This document shows positions 1 to 11,900 of a stretch of 64,000 bases of DNA, in pieces; positions within the stretch are counted from its first letter, which is position 1; each line of letters opens with the position of its first letter. The stretch spans positions 1-64,000 of the forward strand of contig SADC01000267.1 of the NCBI GenBank assembly GCA_004194705.1. The letters are read 5' to 3'. This DNA comes from Ditylenchus dipsaci. Lineage: Eukaryota > Nematoda > Chromadorea > Rhabditida > Anguinidae. The notes beneath the pieces were generated by a model. The model was given only the letters and a program-made list of their open reading frames with translations. It did no database searches and was not told where the DNA came from. The position numbers and the translations under genes are program-made.

Positions 1-139
1 TTTTATATTAGACTAATTTCCAACATACATCGATATAATTGGAAGATAAGAGTGTGATTAGATTGCAGTCAAATCTCGATTTATCAAATTTTTACTCATA
101 AAAGTCCTTGATAAATTCAGGTTTATTTCACTTATTTTG

Positions 140-1085
140 AGCAGGAGGTTTTTTTATTCCCGATTTGATTTGTCGATTATTATAGAAACTTTTAGTCTTT
201 TTTCGGAGTTCTTTTTTTCTCTAGAAGTTGAGATTCTGAAATTTTGTTTGATATTAACAGATTCAGCTTTTCGATTCGGAAATTTTTGTCTGCGAGCCTT
301 CTAAAGTTCAGGGTAGGTTTTTAGAAATCTTAGCGAGTGACTAATGATTTTAGGTAAAATTTTTAGGTTCATTTTTAAGGGAAATTTTTTCTAAGAATAT
401 TCAAACATACGCTTTTGTAGCCTTGAATCTCATCTTTGAAATAGTATAAAAAATTTACCTGGAATATTTTTGAAAAATAAGCATTCGGTTGTAAACAACA
501 TGTGTGGTCATTTTGAGAGTGTGACAATAATTATTATTATTTTAAGTGATGAAATTTTGATTTACTCAAATACCGTATGACAATATCTTGTTACCATTGT
601 TGTAGCACAGATAAAGGGCTAAAACCCCACTTTTCAAAATAAATTTTGAAAGTTTTAATGTTGAGATATGTACTGATAAAAAAAATTTCTTAAAAATCCG
701 AAATATTGGATAAATTTCGATTTTTGGCCTTTTTTTGAAAATCCATATCTAGACACTCATATTTTCAAAAATGCTATAAAAAGTTTTTTGCATAACTTTA
801 GCTGAGCTAAAATAACTTTAGCTGAGCTCCAAATTCTTCTATTTATATTTGTATTGACTTCATATAAAACCTTTTAAAAATTTCGAGTTTCTAAAAATCA
901 CCCAAAACCGACCCTGAACTTTAGAAGGCTCGCAGACAAAGTTTCCGAAGCGAAAGGCTGAATATGTTAATATCAAACAATATTTCAAAATCTCACCTTT
1001 CTAACGAAAAAAAACTTCGAAAAAAGATTAAAAATTTCAATAATAATCGACAAATCAAAATCGGGAATAAAAAAACACCCTGTAT
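140..1085. repeat. Foldback (inverted-repeat) element
   Basis: The stretch at about 146-325 (poly-T, then TCCCGATTTGATTTGTCGA, later GTCTGCGAGCCTTCTAAAG) returns as its reverse complement at about 895-1075. The centre (about 330-880) has no coding signal. It is one of more than a dozen foldbacks in this window. The arms are visibly diverged, so this copy is old. No target duplication was identified. Confidence 0.75.
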
Positions 1086-2539
1086 AAGGCCTGGCCAAAT
1101 GAGCTATATAGGTGTTTTTAGGCTCACACTGCGCCTTTCTTCCTAATATTTTTTTTAGAAAACCCACCAAAAATGTGTGTAAGTTTAAAAAATTTAGTTG
1201 TTTTAGATTACCGCACTCATTTATCCAAATTTCGGAAATGTCATTCGAATTTTCATGCATCCAAATCACAAAATCCTCAAATTGTTATCAACTTCTCAAA
1301 AATTCGCTTCAGCCAGTCAAAACAGAGCTTCCGCAGTTAGGCGACAAAATTGAAATTTACAGGTAATTTATTTGAGATGCTTTAGGTGTTATTAGATGCA
1401 GAAACCTCGAAGAATTAATTCAGCTTTCAGATAAAAAAAGAATCTTCGACGTAAATATTTTCTGCTGCTTTACGGAACTCGGTGGTATTTGGTGTTTCCT
1501 AAGTATTACTCAGCAGTCAAAATACTAAATAAAGACTTTAGATTTTGTCAAATCAGCTAGGGGAAAGGGGGGGGGTGACGAAGGCGAAACCCCTCCCCAT
1601 TGACAGATAGATCCAAAATTTCGATAGCGCAATTTTTTTTTTGGCAAATTACGTTTGGGGAACCTACATTGGCAAATTTCCACAAGCCGTTGAATTAGTG
1701 ATTCAATGTGAAAAGGCCAAATTCGACGTCGCCCCGCATCGAAATCAATCATTTTGGGCCCGAAAATTCACGAACTAAACCTTTGCGTGATATGCCATTA
1801 TGTATAAGCAAAAAGAAAAATCTAGTACAGTCAGAACTCCCATTAACATCACCTTGGGACCGGACTAGCCGTATGTTAATGAGAGGTGTATGTAACGGGA
1901 GAGTATGTTAATAAGAAATCACTATGATCAGACCAAATAGATCTTAGCCAGCCGTATGTTAATGGGAGAGCGTATGTTAATGGGGGAGTATGTAATAAGA
2001 GGCTCTACTGTATTGCTGAAGCTAAAATTTACAAATGTTTAAGAGTGAAAATTCCACGTTGACAAACCTATTTGGATGTACTTTTTTTTAGAAGATCGGT
2101 ATCAAATTTTTGGACATGTTTTCAGTAAAAAGTCATATTTAAAACTGTACATCAAAAAAATTTACATCAATGATTTTGGAAAGGCATGATTTTTGTGACT
2201 GAAAACAAATTTGGGGAATTCGCTCCTAAATTTTATCAATGATGCTACATTGAATTTCAATGATTGAAAGTAAAATAGATATTTTTCGTGTGACTTTGCT
2301 TAGGTGTAACCCAGAATCTAAAACAGTTACGCCAAAACTCATTTTTGAAAAATATATGATTACCGCTTGTTTTCAAATACACATTTTGTCTCAAACCGAT
2401 CCCTTTTCTAATAAATTTAAGAAAGCTCACTGCATTTTTGTAACTGCTCGCAAGACTCTTAGCGATTTTTGGTAAATTTTGCTTGATTCATACTAATCGT
2501 CATTCATAACTGGTTGGTCAATACATTTTTACTGGTAAA
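1086..2539. other. Intergenic, no gene seen
   Basis: Short open frames here have no recognisable domains and no splice-consistent continuation. The only clear structure is the MITE listed separately at 1828-2010. The stretch just before the ATG at 2560 presumably includes upstream sequence of the zinc-finger gene, but I see no clear promoter motif. Confidence 0.5.
1828..2010. mobile_element. Pogo-like MITE, TTAATGGGAG type
   Basis: It begins with TA then CAGTCAGAACTCCCATTAAC and ends CTCTACTG then TA, the usual TA target of Tc1/mariner/pogo elements. Inside are several copies of GTATGTTAATGGGAGAG-like words in both orientations and a GGGACCGG core. The same frame (CAGTC ends, GGGACCGG core) recurs in other MITEs here with different internal words. 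Confidence 0.65.
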
Positions 2540-2548
2540 CATTTTCAG
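2540..2548 (+). promoter_or_regulatory. 3' splice acceptor next to start codon (candidate trans-splice site)
   Basis: TTTTCAG lies 11 nt before the ATG of the zinc-finger gene at 2560. No convincing donor exon was seen upstream. Either a non-coding first exon exists or a spliced leader is added here. Matching sites lie 7 nt before RPS3, about 14 nt before PHB1, about 6 nt before VPS8 and about 32 nt before GMPPB. Confidence 0.5.
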
Positions 2549-2559
2549 AAAATATTTCG

Positions 2560-3902
2560 ATGGGACGCAAGAAGAAGAAGCAGTCTAAGCATGGTGTTGG
2601 TAAGTTTTCTTTCTTCACGAACATAGGACTGAAAATCGTTACTGATACCGCAGATTAATTTTGCAGCTTAGGTATTGCAATCGAGAGTTTGAAGATGAAA
2701 AGATTCTCATTCAGCATCAGAAAGCGAAGCACTTCAAGTGTCACATCTGTGGGAAAAAACTCTTCACAGGACCAGACTAGCTATTCATTGTAAGTCTCAG
2801 TTTAGTATTACAAAAACATCTAGACGCAATCATTCAAGGTATGCAAGTGCACAAAGAGACGATTGACAAGATTCCTGCAGCAGTGCCCGGTCGTGATTCG
2901 GTCGAAATCGAGGTTTATGGAATGGAAGGAATACCGCCAGATTACGATGATGGTCCGCCAAGTGCTAAGCAATCGAGACCTGGTGCCACTTCATCTATTC
3001 GACACCGTCGTTCCCGCAGATGCCATTTGGGATGATGCCTGGGATGCCTTACGGATGATGCCTCAAATGCCCTATGTATGTATTTAGTTTTATGTTGCCA
3101 ATTTTCGTCAGTCCAATATTAAAGGTATGTATCCTCAAATGCCAGGTCAAATGCCTGGTCAGATGCCAAGTCAGATGCCGGGTCAGGTGCCAATTCAGAT
3201 GCCGGGTCAGATGCCATCTCAGAGTCCGGTCAGATGCCGGACAAATGCCGCAAATGGGTGTCGGTGGAGTGCCAATGCCTCCTGGTCCAGTTCCTCAAAT
3301 TCAGATGTCGATGATGCCTACCACAGTTCCAGCACAAGTCACGGCACAAGTTCCAGCATCTATTCCGATTCCAAGCCTCAAGTTCCGCCTCAGCAGCCAC
3401 CAGCTATGTTTCCAGCCTATCAAAGCAAAAGCAGTCCAGTAGAGGTGCCTAAGCCTAAGGTGGAAATGCCGTCAACGAGTGCGATAGCTCCGAAACCGCT
3501 CAGCTCAAAAACAAGGATCATTTGCCCGGATGAAAATGTATCACTGGTGGTTAAAGTCTTGCTTTAATTACTTTCTGGTTTAAGAATTTTCGACACTTTT
3601 GAGTGACAGTTAACTATTCGGTATCTTTTTTCAGCGATTTTTTATGAAGTGATCCAGGACCCTATCCCTGATACGGGTCTATATTTCGCCTGGGTCCCCT
3701 GTGGTTTTGGAGAAGGCAATAGACTAAGGCAAAAATTATGGTATCGGGGATGGGGCTCGACCCAGGGTTAGGAGGTGGCGGAATTTTAAAAATACCCTTT
3801 ATACTTATTCTGGTCGATAACCCTGTATCTATTTAGGAAGAACGGATGGCACTTCGTTACAAGAATCTGAATCACCGCAACGTCCACTATTTAAGTCGTT
3901 GA
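2560..3902 (+). CDS. ZNF207: ZNF207/BuGZ-like zinc-finger mitotic protein
   Basis: Exons: 2560-2599, 2672-2789, 2839-3075, 3125-3546, 3837-3902. The N-terminus reads MGRKKKKQ..., then two C2H2 fingers: [20 protein letters not shown], then [22 protein letters not shown] and [11 protein letters not shown] follow, all hallmarks of ZNF207/BuGZ, a microtubule-binding protein that stabilises the kinetochore protein BUB3. The middle is Pro/Met/Gln-rich with MPGQ repeats. The end DENVSL joins across the last intron to [10 protein letters not shown], matching the BUB3-binding GLEBS region. The protein stops about 10 residues later, so the long proline-rich tail of the human protein is absent. Single missing bases are needed near 2590, 2777, 2995 and 3054, and two shifts lie within 3220-3390. 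The start is chosen by the conserved MGRKKKK. Identity is firm; exact exon ends in the low-complexity part are less so. Confidence 0.94.
3127..3240 (+). repeat. 12-bp coding minisatellite (MPGQ repeat)
   Basis: About nine tandem copies of a 12-bp unit close to ATGCCNGGTCAG encode [12 protein letters not shown] within the ZNF207-like protein. The low-complexity Met-Pro tract lies where the vertebrate orthologue has GMPP/GIPP repeats. Confidence 0.8.
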
Positions 3903-4808
3903 CCTGGTTAGATTCCAATTGTGATTTATGGTGAGTTCTCCGTTGTTAGCTGTATGTTCTCTCATTGGTATAAATTTGGACTTTTTGGGTTGTTGTTGTC
4001 TTTCTTTGGCGCAGGTTGGCCGAATTTGATATAAGACTTTATAAAGCAAAATTTGATACTAAGTTAGAAATGTAAATTTTTTCTTTAAATTTTAATGCGA
4101 AAAGGCTCTTCTATGGTAGGCGAATACATGCAGGTACGTCTTGTTTTTATTGAAAATATGACCCCTGCACTGATTATGTTCATTGTTCTTCATAATAGTT
4201 ATAACTAAACTTGAAAATAGTGAGAAAGAAAAAAATTTGTAAATGCAGCTGCAAGAATGGTTCACATAGTGGTTTAAAAAAATCTGTAAAGACTGTGGTA
4301 GTTTTGCTTCGGGGTACTTTTCAAAACTATTCTTGTATGTATATGTAGAGAATGAGCAAGCCGATTTTGATTTCACCGAAATTTTTGATTTTAGATATAG
4401 TTCTGTACATAGAGCCAAATAATTTGTTAACCTCCATCGTCATTTAAGACAATTCAAATTGCTGAGGCTGGAATTGGTCTGCACGCTACATTTTCGTCTT
4501 TTGCATTTTTTCTAAATTTTTTGACTTGCTGCATAACAGGCAGTGTTTTCGTAACGGTGACAATGACATGTCAGTTTAGCCAACCTGACATTTTTTTATT
4601 GGTCGTGGGCCTAAAAGTTGTCTTTTCAAAATTCTGTAAAGTGCGTCAGAATGCTGAAGAATTTCTGATTAAGAAGGATGTTATCAGATTTTTCCAACAG
4701 ATTTAGATTTAGAAAATATTTAGATTTAAAAAATTAGGTAATTTAACAACTCTGCCCTATACTGACATGGTTAAAAAAAAATTGTTATGCTGAAAAACCA
4801 GACAAATA
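3903..4808. other. Intergenic, no gene seen
   Basis: This AT-rich stretch follows the zinc-finger gene stop. No AATAAA is obvious close to the stop. No coding exon, RNA gene or repeat with clear ends was recognised. Confidence 0.5.
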
Positions 4809-4985
4809 CAGTCAAACTTCTCTATAAGCTACACCTCGGGACCAATCCTAGATGTAGCTTATAGTGAGGTGTAGCTTATATGGGGGTATATTATACGAAA
4901 CATACCCCATTTGGGACTGGACTCAGGTGTAGCTTATAAGGAAGTGTAGCTTAAATGGAGTGTAGCTTATGAAGAAGTTTGACCA
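4809..4985. mobile_element. Pogo-like MITE, TGTAGCTTATA type
   Basis: It starts TA then CAGTCAAACTTCTCTATAAG and ends AAGTTTGACCA then TA. The word TGTAGCTTATA recurs about six times, and a CGGGACC core lies near the left end. A second copy of the same family is at 32948-33122. Confidence 0.8.
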
Positions 4986-4987
4986 TA

Positions 4988-5238
4988 CCGTATTCTCTCT
5001 ATTAGTTCCACATGTGGGATTATTTTTCAATCATCCGAAACACGGAAAAATTTGCGATCGTTCTCGAGATTTTCGGGTGAAAATCCAAAATAAAAAAAAA
5101 CAGAATCGGTAGAGCTCGTGGGGTTAAGAAAATGCAATTAACAGCTTTGTTAAATTTTTTCTCTGAGCTGAGATACAGGTCCTCAAAGTTGGGTGTGTGG
5201 ATTTAATAGAGAGTGTGGAACTAATAGAGAGAATACGG
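4988..5238. mobile_element. TA-flanked MITE, ACCGTATTCTCTCTA type
   Basis: The ends are ACCGTATTCTCTCTATTAG and its reverse complement near 5210-5238, both next to TA. It abuts the preceding MITE directly. The same end sequence occurs at 56727-56909, with related fragments near 11443, 31950 and 58635. Confidence 0.7.
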
Positions 5239-5813
5239 TATATTTTCCAGATGATATTTTTAATCTTTTTTGCCTTTCTAGAACTTTCTATTAGAGCATC
5301 GCTTAAAAAATTTCGGTTGGAGGTTAAAATTGGCTGGGCTTTTAAAACACACATAGCGTAAAAATGACAAACCTCTTGAGCAGGGTTCTCATTTGTACTT
5401 TATTTAAAATCTCTACTTTATTTGGCATACTAAATCTTTAGAAGTTTCGAGATTTTACGTCAAAGTCTTTTTTTGGTGCTTAAAACTCAATAAGCACTAC
5501 ATAAAGTGGCACTTCTTGACGAAAAACGACCAAATTGTACTTTATTCGTTTATTTTATTCAATTATTTAATTATTCAGTACCAAATAATCTCACTTCTTT
5601 AAGTTAAGCAAGAAACCTATTTTTATCCCCCTTATTCCTCGTTGACCACCCTGAATGTTATTGCATTTTGTAGCGCTGTTCCTGTGCTACTATATAGGCT
5701 ACAACAAATTAAAAAATTTATAGATAACTGTGGTCAACAGTCATTTTTTAAATATACGCAAAATGTAGAAACAGGATTTGACGTAAAACTTTTTTGAACT
5801 CGGCAAACCTCTA

Positions 5814-8235
5814 GGGTACACGACAAAATACCGCGGCGACAAAAGACCGCCTACGACAAAACACCGCCGCGACAAAACACCGCGGACAAAACACCGCCTA
5901 CGACAAAACACCGCCGGACATAACACCGCTACGACAAAACACCGCCGCTATGTATTCTACCTCGAGATGATCAAAACCTTTGAGATATTATTGTTCGACT
6001 AGATCATAGTTGTGAACTAAAGATTTACTTCGCTGCCTGAGTGTCTATATGCTCTCCTTATTCGTTATCTGTACGGAGCAATCTCAAGTATCATTTTATT
6101 GAACCTTTAACTTAGTATCATCCTATCGATCCACTTTTAAGATGTTTATCACCTATTACTAAGGTTGGCGTCTTAACCCGTCGATATCGACTTTTCATGT
6201 GAAAAGTCGAGAAAATTTCGACGTTTGACTCTACGCGTCGAGTCGGAAATTTCGACTGGTCGCCAACCCTACTTGTGACATATTATGCACCTAACTCCTC
6301 CTATTATGCACCTAACTCCTCGTGGACCTGTAAACAAGATCTTCAAGCACCAAGTTCTTTATTAGTAGTAACGCGAATAACAACAAAAAGACTGATGAAT
6401 TACACTAATTTCATCATTTCCTTGACAGCTTTCCAACTTCTATTTCTCGAAACATTTCTTTACGAATGTGTTCCATGTCCTCCTGCTTGAATGAAGGGCG
6501 AATCTCACGTGAAGCACTTTCAGCAAATTGGCAGACAAAGACACCGCAATCCCAACCATTCTTTTGCCGTGGCACACTCTGCAAAGAACTTAGCCAATAA
6601 TAACTTTTAAGTATTTAAAAATACCTTGTCGTTCTGACCAAGCCAGTTTATCGGATCCATTGTTGAATTCTGCTTCATCGAAGCCTTGAGTTGCAAATAT
6701 TCTCTACAAAAAATAATAGAGAATAAACCAAACAACATTTAAAGACTTTTACTTGATCAATATGAGACAGCTGCTACCATCTCCATGCAATGAGTCGTAA
6801 TATAGCAGCCTTTCTTTTTTCATCCTAACTACCTGAGCAAAATGTTCCAACTGACGGAGGTCTAGCACATAAATATATTTATAAAATTCGAATTTTATAA
6901 AAGCCTACGTCAAAATTTAACCTTCTGTATGATTCCTTTTGTTGTCTGGCACTTGCTCATTGACTATCAACAATTCCTCTTCTTCTTGCGCTTCCGGAAA
7001 CTGATAAGGACCCCGCGCCATGCGGAAGTTGGAGGCGATACCTGACAGATAATCCATAGGGACGATTTCTTTCCATGCTTCGACCGCCTGTTTTACCAAA
7101 GCAAGCATCCTATCATCAGCCACTCGATATTTTTTTTTTCTTTCTTGGTGGTTCATGACCAAGAACCATTTCGCTATAAGCTTCGTCAACGCCTCGTTGC
7201 ACAAGCTGAAGAGCTTAGCGAAATTTCAATACTAAAAGGCCAATTTCAAAGTTACCTTCATTGAATCGATAAATCTCCATAAATTCGGATGGCATACTCC
7301 TAGTTCGCAGGCTACTTTTCGATGGTGAGCTTCTAAAATCAGTCATCTATGAATTTATTCTCGTATCAAAAATTATACCAGCATAGTTGTTAGTCCTGTT
7401 CTCACCCCTTGTTATCCTTTGTACGAGATTCCACGAATCTATTGGAAACCGAGCTGTTCTACGAATTCCATCAGGCTGCAATGGACCTAAAACAAAGAAT
7501 AAGTAGATCGAAAAAGAGATAATAATTACCAAGGTAATAGTTCTCGAACCAATCTAGAATTGGGTTCAAAGAGAGTGGGAGATTCTGTTTCAGTGATGCA
7601 AAGCATACATCAAGGTGCGAGACGGGTACACACGCTAACGCCACAATTTTGCGACACTAAAATCAATAACAAAATAACACTAAAGTTATAAACACGTACC
7701 TCATGAGCAAACTGGACATCACTATCGTACCGCGCAGAGAGACCCTCTTGTTCAAGATGCTTATATAGGTTAGAGCAGAGGTGCCAATAGCATCCATCAA
7801 TCGAGACATCCTCCCATTCTCCACGTGCTGCATTCTGAATGGCTAGTTCGTAGTCACAAGAGATTCCTTGAGGACTCAGCTGAGGAAACGCTTCATGCAG
7901 CATTTGGAAGAATATCCGGTATGTGATAGCTCTTTTGTTCGGGAGCAAAGCAGTTGCGATGGGGAACACGTACCTTGTTTGAGTAGGTAGCGTGAGGTCT
8001 TGCCAGTAGTTCATCCATCTCGAATTGCTGGCAAATATTAATTGTAGAAGAAAAATATTTGAGCTTAAAGAATCGCTCAGATTCGTAGTTAATTATAGCG
8101 GCGGTGTTTTGTCGTAGGCGGTGTTATGTCGGCGGTGTTTTGTCGTAGGCGGTGTTTTGTCCCGCGGTGTTTTGTCGCGGCGGTGTTTTGTCGTAGGCGG
8201 TCTTTTGTCGCCGCGGTATTTTGTCCTGACCCCAA
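5814..8235. mobile_element. MULE with Ulp1 cargo; TSD AACCTCTA
   Basis: The terminal inverted repeats of about 130 bp (5814-5948 and 8097-8235) are near-mirror arrays of a unit like GACAAAACACCGCC with spacer variants in the same order. The tips are GGGTACACGACAAAATACC and, from the right, GGGGTCAGGACAAAATACC. The flanking 8 bp AACCTCTA is duplicated exactly at 5806-5813 and 8236-8243, in the range for Mutator-like elements. The interior codes leftward for a transposase-protease protein. Removing the element joins two halves of an older repeat that recurs near 42170. Confidence 0.88.
6414..8014 (-). CDS. MULE transposase (C-terminal part) fused to Ulp1/C48 protease
   Basis: Eight exons: 7700-8014, 7530-7656, 7379-7486, 7256-7332, 6922-7205, 6753-6861, 6625-6703, 6414-6578, split by introns of 43-60 nt. 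The first part shows MULE motifs: FPIATALLPNK, the second acidic residue in SCDYELA, DGCYWHLCSN, then GENRTNN. The N-terminus with the first catalytic Asp (DGTF) is missing; only about 80 bp separate the first exon from the TIR. After exon 5 the phase runs perfectly into a Ulp1 domain: catalytic His in LEHFAQVV, Asp in LLYYDSLHGDG, and Gln/Cys in RQKNGWDCGVFVCQFAE. Ulp1 proteases cleave SUMO or related modifiers. One A-run near 7131-7140 needs a one-base correction. The fusion resembles plant Kaonashi (KI) MULEs. The transposase is probably inactive; the protease looks intact. Confidence 0.85.
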
Positions 8236-8243
8236 CCTCTAAG

Positions 8244-8981
8244 TCTGACACCGGATTCGTGCTCATCATCGTCGATATGCATATAAAACTTCTTTTATAC
8301 GAAAAAAATTGTTTACAAATTTCAAATTCCACTCGAGACAAAGAATTATCTGAAAAAAATCTAATAATTCAATACAGTTGAACCTCTTGAACCTTTTTCA
8401 AAAGGGGTGCCACTATATCGAGGTCTTAGGTTTTTAATCCAAAATTCGTTTTATTTTAAAAAATGATCGGCAAAATCGGAATCCTTACGATATTTGGGAA
8501 AAGACTGTCAGAACAGAATGGATGAAAGACTTTGAAAATTGGGTTATATATGTGATCCGAGTTGATTATTTAGAATTTGTTTGTTCAATTTCGGTTATTT
8601 TACATGTCTGATGTTAACCAACTATTATATTTCAGCTGTTGTTGTGCTAAACCATCCCCCAAGTCTTGTTACAAACAAAGAGCACCAACCAAACCACCGA
8701 TTTGTGCAGATGGGGGCTTTGCGACTGTCAAGTATGTATTAAACCAAGTTGATTGTTGTTTTGAACCCGTCTTTATATATCAAATGTGTGTTTTCAAGGA
8801 GTACCACTATAGTGAATAAAGGAATGAGAAAATCTGAACACAACAACAATCTGAAAAGCAAAACACCAACAACATTGTACAGAAACAGAAAAGCCCCCGA
8901 AACCTAAATCACAAACACCTAGCTGCATCTCTTTTAGTTGTTCTTTGAAGTGAGAAGTGTGAGTGCAACTAAAGTGGCCTT
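8244..8981. other. Intergenic repeat remnant
   Basis: The first part (CACCGGATTCGTGCTCATC...) is related to sequence at about 42172-42290 and is the older repeat into which the MULE inserted. From about 8375 there is a pogo-like end (ACAGTTGAACCTCTTGAAC). The short open frame near 8577-8819 has no recognised homology. No poly(A) signal for the leftward gene beyond it was pinned down. Confidence 0.45.
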
Positions 8982-11900
8982 CTATTCGTCCAAGAAGGAG
9001 ATGGTGCTGCCGGCATTCTTCTTCAAAAATCGTTTGTACTGTCTGTATTTACCGGAGTTGTTTTGCTTCTCCTTGTCCTCCATGTCTTTGACCTCTTTCC
9101 AGTGGTCGAACTCCGACTTTTTCCACAGCTGTTTTGCCATATAGTCATCAATAGTTTTTTCGCCAAGAGCCTAAATAAATTTTTACAATTTCTCTGGTTG
9201 GATTGTGTTAGGTGCATGTAATTTTTAGTGGCTTAGGCGTAAGCGTAGAGTTGGTGGCCGGAATCCGGCAGGAGTCTGATTTCGGAAATCTGATTTCTTG
9301 GAAATCCGGGACGGAATCGCTTCGGCTGGTAAAAAATCAGATTTTGGTTCAATTCTGTACAGTTTTTTTTTGAAAAATGCGGTATCATTTTTGAATAGTT
9401 TTTTTTGTGTTAGTTTTTTTGTGTTGTCACGGCTCACGATACCGTGTAAATCGTTTAAATATACTTTTGAATAATGCATAAAACTTGTGTGTCTAGAAGT
9501 GTTTTTGATGCATGGCACAGTGAATAATCATTATTTTTTGGTGGCTAAAAATGGTTTGCAGGTTCGACCCCACTTGGGAGCATGCTAGCTATTTTATAGT
9601 GTTTGACTGATTTCCAGTCGCTGATCGGGCTCTCGGGTCGCTGATTTCAAATTTGGCGTCAAAAAAACTAAATTACTTCTAAGAATCGAAAAAAAGCGAA
9701 ACAACTAGAGCGCCCCAAATCTGGTCAAACCTGCTCAGTGTTTGGGCCAAAACCACTAACGATTATCCACTGCGCTATGCATCAAAGAAATTTCTGGTCA
9801 CACAAGTTGCCCGCTCCCATCGCTCCATCCGCAAAATCTTAACTAAACTCTGAACCGAATTCGGTTTCAAATTTCGTGAGTAGTTACTGAAATTCGTTTT
9901 TTGCCGTCTCTGCCTTCTGCCGTTAGAAAATCGGATTTAGGTTCATTTTTGTAAAGTCTTTTTTTTTGAAAAATCCGGGACCATAGTTTTTGCACGAAGT
10001 GGTATGTGCAAAATTTGGATTGTCGGGGGACAGCTCTCTTTCGTCACTCCCTATAATTTTTTGAGTTTTTCGAAATGACTCATCAGAGTATAGTGAGAGA
10101 CGAAATTAAAGATGTCCCCCGCCAATTCAAATTTTGCACATGCCCGCAAGTGTGTGTCGGCTATCTAACCGACTCGGTGCACAAAATAGGCTCATAAAAC
10201 CGAACCAATACAGAATCCTTCGGTACATCAACTTGGTAACACCAAGTTGGTATACTTTTTTAAATTATTGTTGTTTTGACAAGAATTATTATTCATTCTG
10301 CTGATATTTGAAAAAGGTCTTACCAAGAATTGATCCGAGTTAATTTTTAGATGTTTCTGTAATTAAAAAGAGTTATATTTTTTGTGATTTCTTTAAAATC
10401 TACCTGAATAAGATACAGTTTTGCTTCCTCATCATATTCTTGTTTTTGAATCCAGTATTTTTTTGCCCAAACCGTCCACCAAGCCAAGTAGCGGAATAGT
10501 ATCAGGGGTAGAGTGATGATTTGCCAGGCAAGAGTATCGTATATAGTCTGTTTCTTGTAGCCACCACTGATATTTATGTTTTCTTCTATTATGCCACTGA
10601 TGATCAGCTCGGGATCAGTGCCATTTTTCTGCTTCTTCTTAATCTTCCCCATTTTGTCAAACTCCACCACACCCCTTTGTCTGGCAATGTCAATGGCCAT
10701 GTTGCGAAATTTGACTTGCTCTTTGGCATACTTCATGGCTTCAGTGTGTTTTTGCAGGCCACTTAGGTACTAAAATTTTATACGGTTAGTAAAAGTAGCA
10801 TAAATAAATAGGACGCGTTTGGCTGTCGCGTTTTGGCCATCGTAGCAAAATGCTGAACGCAACAACGACATTCTGGTCACAATACAAAAAGGCTGGGGAT
10901 ATATCCTCTGGGGATAAGGGACGTAATCGTTTCGCCAATGAAACTTTCGCCAATGCGATCTCTTCGCCAACTGCATCTTTTCGCCAATGAGATCACTTCT
11001 CCAATGCATCTTTTCGCCAATGGCATCTCTTCGCCAATAGTCTCTTTTCGCGTATTCTCTTGATTTCGTTGGCAAATAAACAATGAGAAGTGCACGGCTT
11101 TTCAAAACGCCCGAAAGTGTGTCATTTAGCTTTTTAGACGTGTCTGCATGGCGCAGTGGGTAAAGCTCTACGCCACACCATTTACATAGCAAAATAGGCT
11201 ATTTTCTTCGGGTCACGAGTTCGATCCCACCCTCTGGTACATCCGATTTTTCACAAAAAAAAAATTTTGCAATTTTTATTCACCCACTCGACTTAAAATC
11301 GAAAAATAGACATAGGTCATAGAGATCAGATTTTCAGCTCACAACTTGTGAGTGAGAATGAAAAAAAAACAGTTTTTATTCTCAGTGAGAATCTCATTAA
11401 CAGTGAGATTCTCACTGAAAGCGAAAATCTCAGTGAGAATTACCGTATTTCCTTTATGCGTTGTTCACAATGGAGGACTGCAGTCGCCACCCAGGACTGC
11501 AGTCCTCCATTGTGAACACACAACAATCCACAGTCGCCACTCAGGATTGCAGTCCGCAGTGAGGACTGTGGACTGTTGTGTGTTCACAATGAAGACTGCA
11601 GTCCGGGGTGGCGACTGTGGATTGTTACAATTTGAGTGCGGACTGCAGTCGCCACTCTCATCCAAACTATTCACGGTGTTTATTTTTATTTTTTTTATTA
11701 GTTTCTGTATTGCTCTTATAACCAAAATGAAGCTAAGTTCCAGAGCAACATTTTGGTACCAAAACATTAAGGATCGCATAATAATTTTGCGATCAAAAAT
11801 TGCAAAAAAGATTACAATCCTCACTCACAATCCACACTTACAATCCACACTCAGGATGGTAAAGTGTGAATTGTGTATGTAGAATTTTTTCTCGATCATT

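Noticed and set aside
985..1366. Overlapping open frames on both strands near the left edge
   Set aside because: They lie in the right arm of a foldback repeat and beyond, have no recognisable motif, and the two strands contradict each other.
5741..5926. Arg/Cys-rich frame (VLSRRCFVVGG)
   Set aside because: It is a translation of the GACAAAACACCGCC TIR array of the MULE at 5814-8235, and is mirrored at 8121.
11142..11245. A functional tRNA gene
   Set aside because: A- and B-box words are present, but the spacing is too long, the acceptor-stem ends do not pair by eye, and the unit recurs inside transposon TIRs. A tRNA-derived repeat is more likely.
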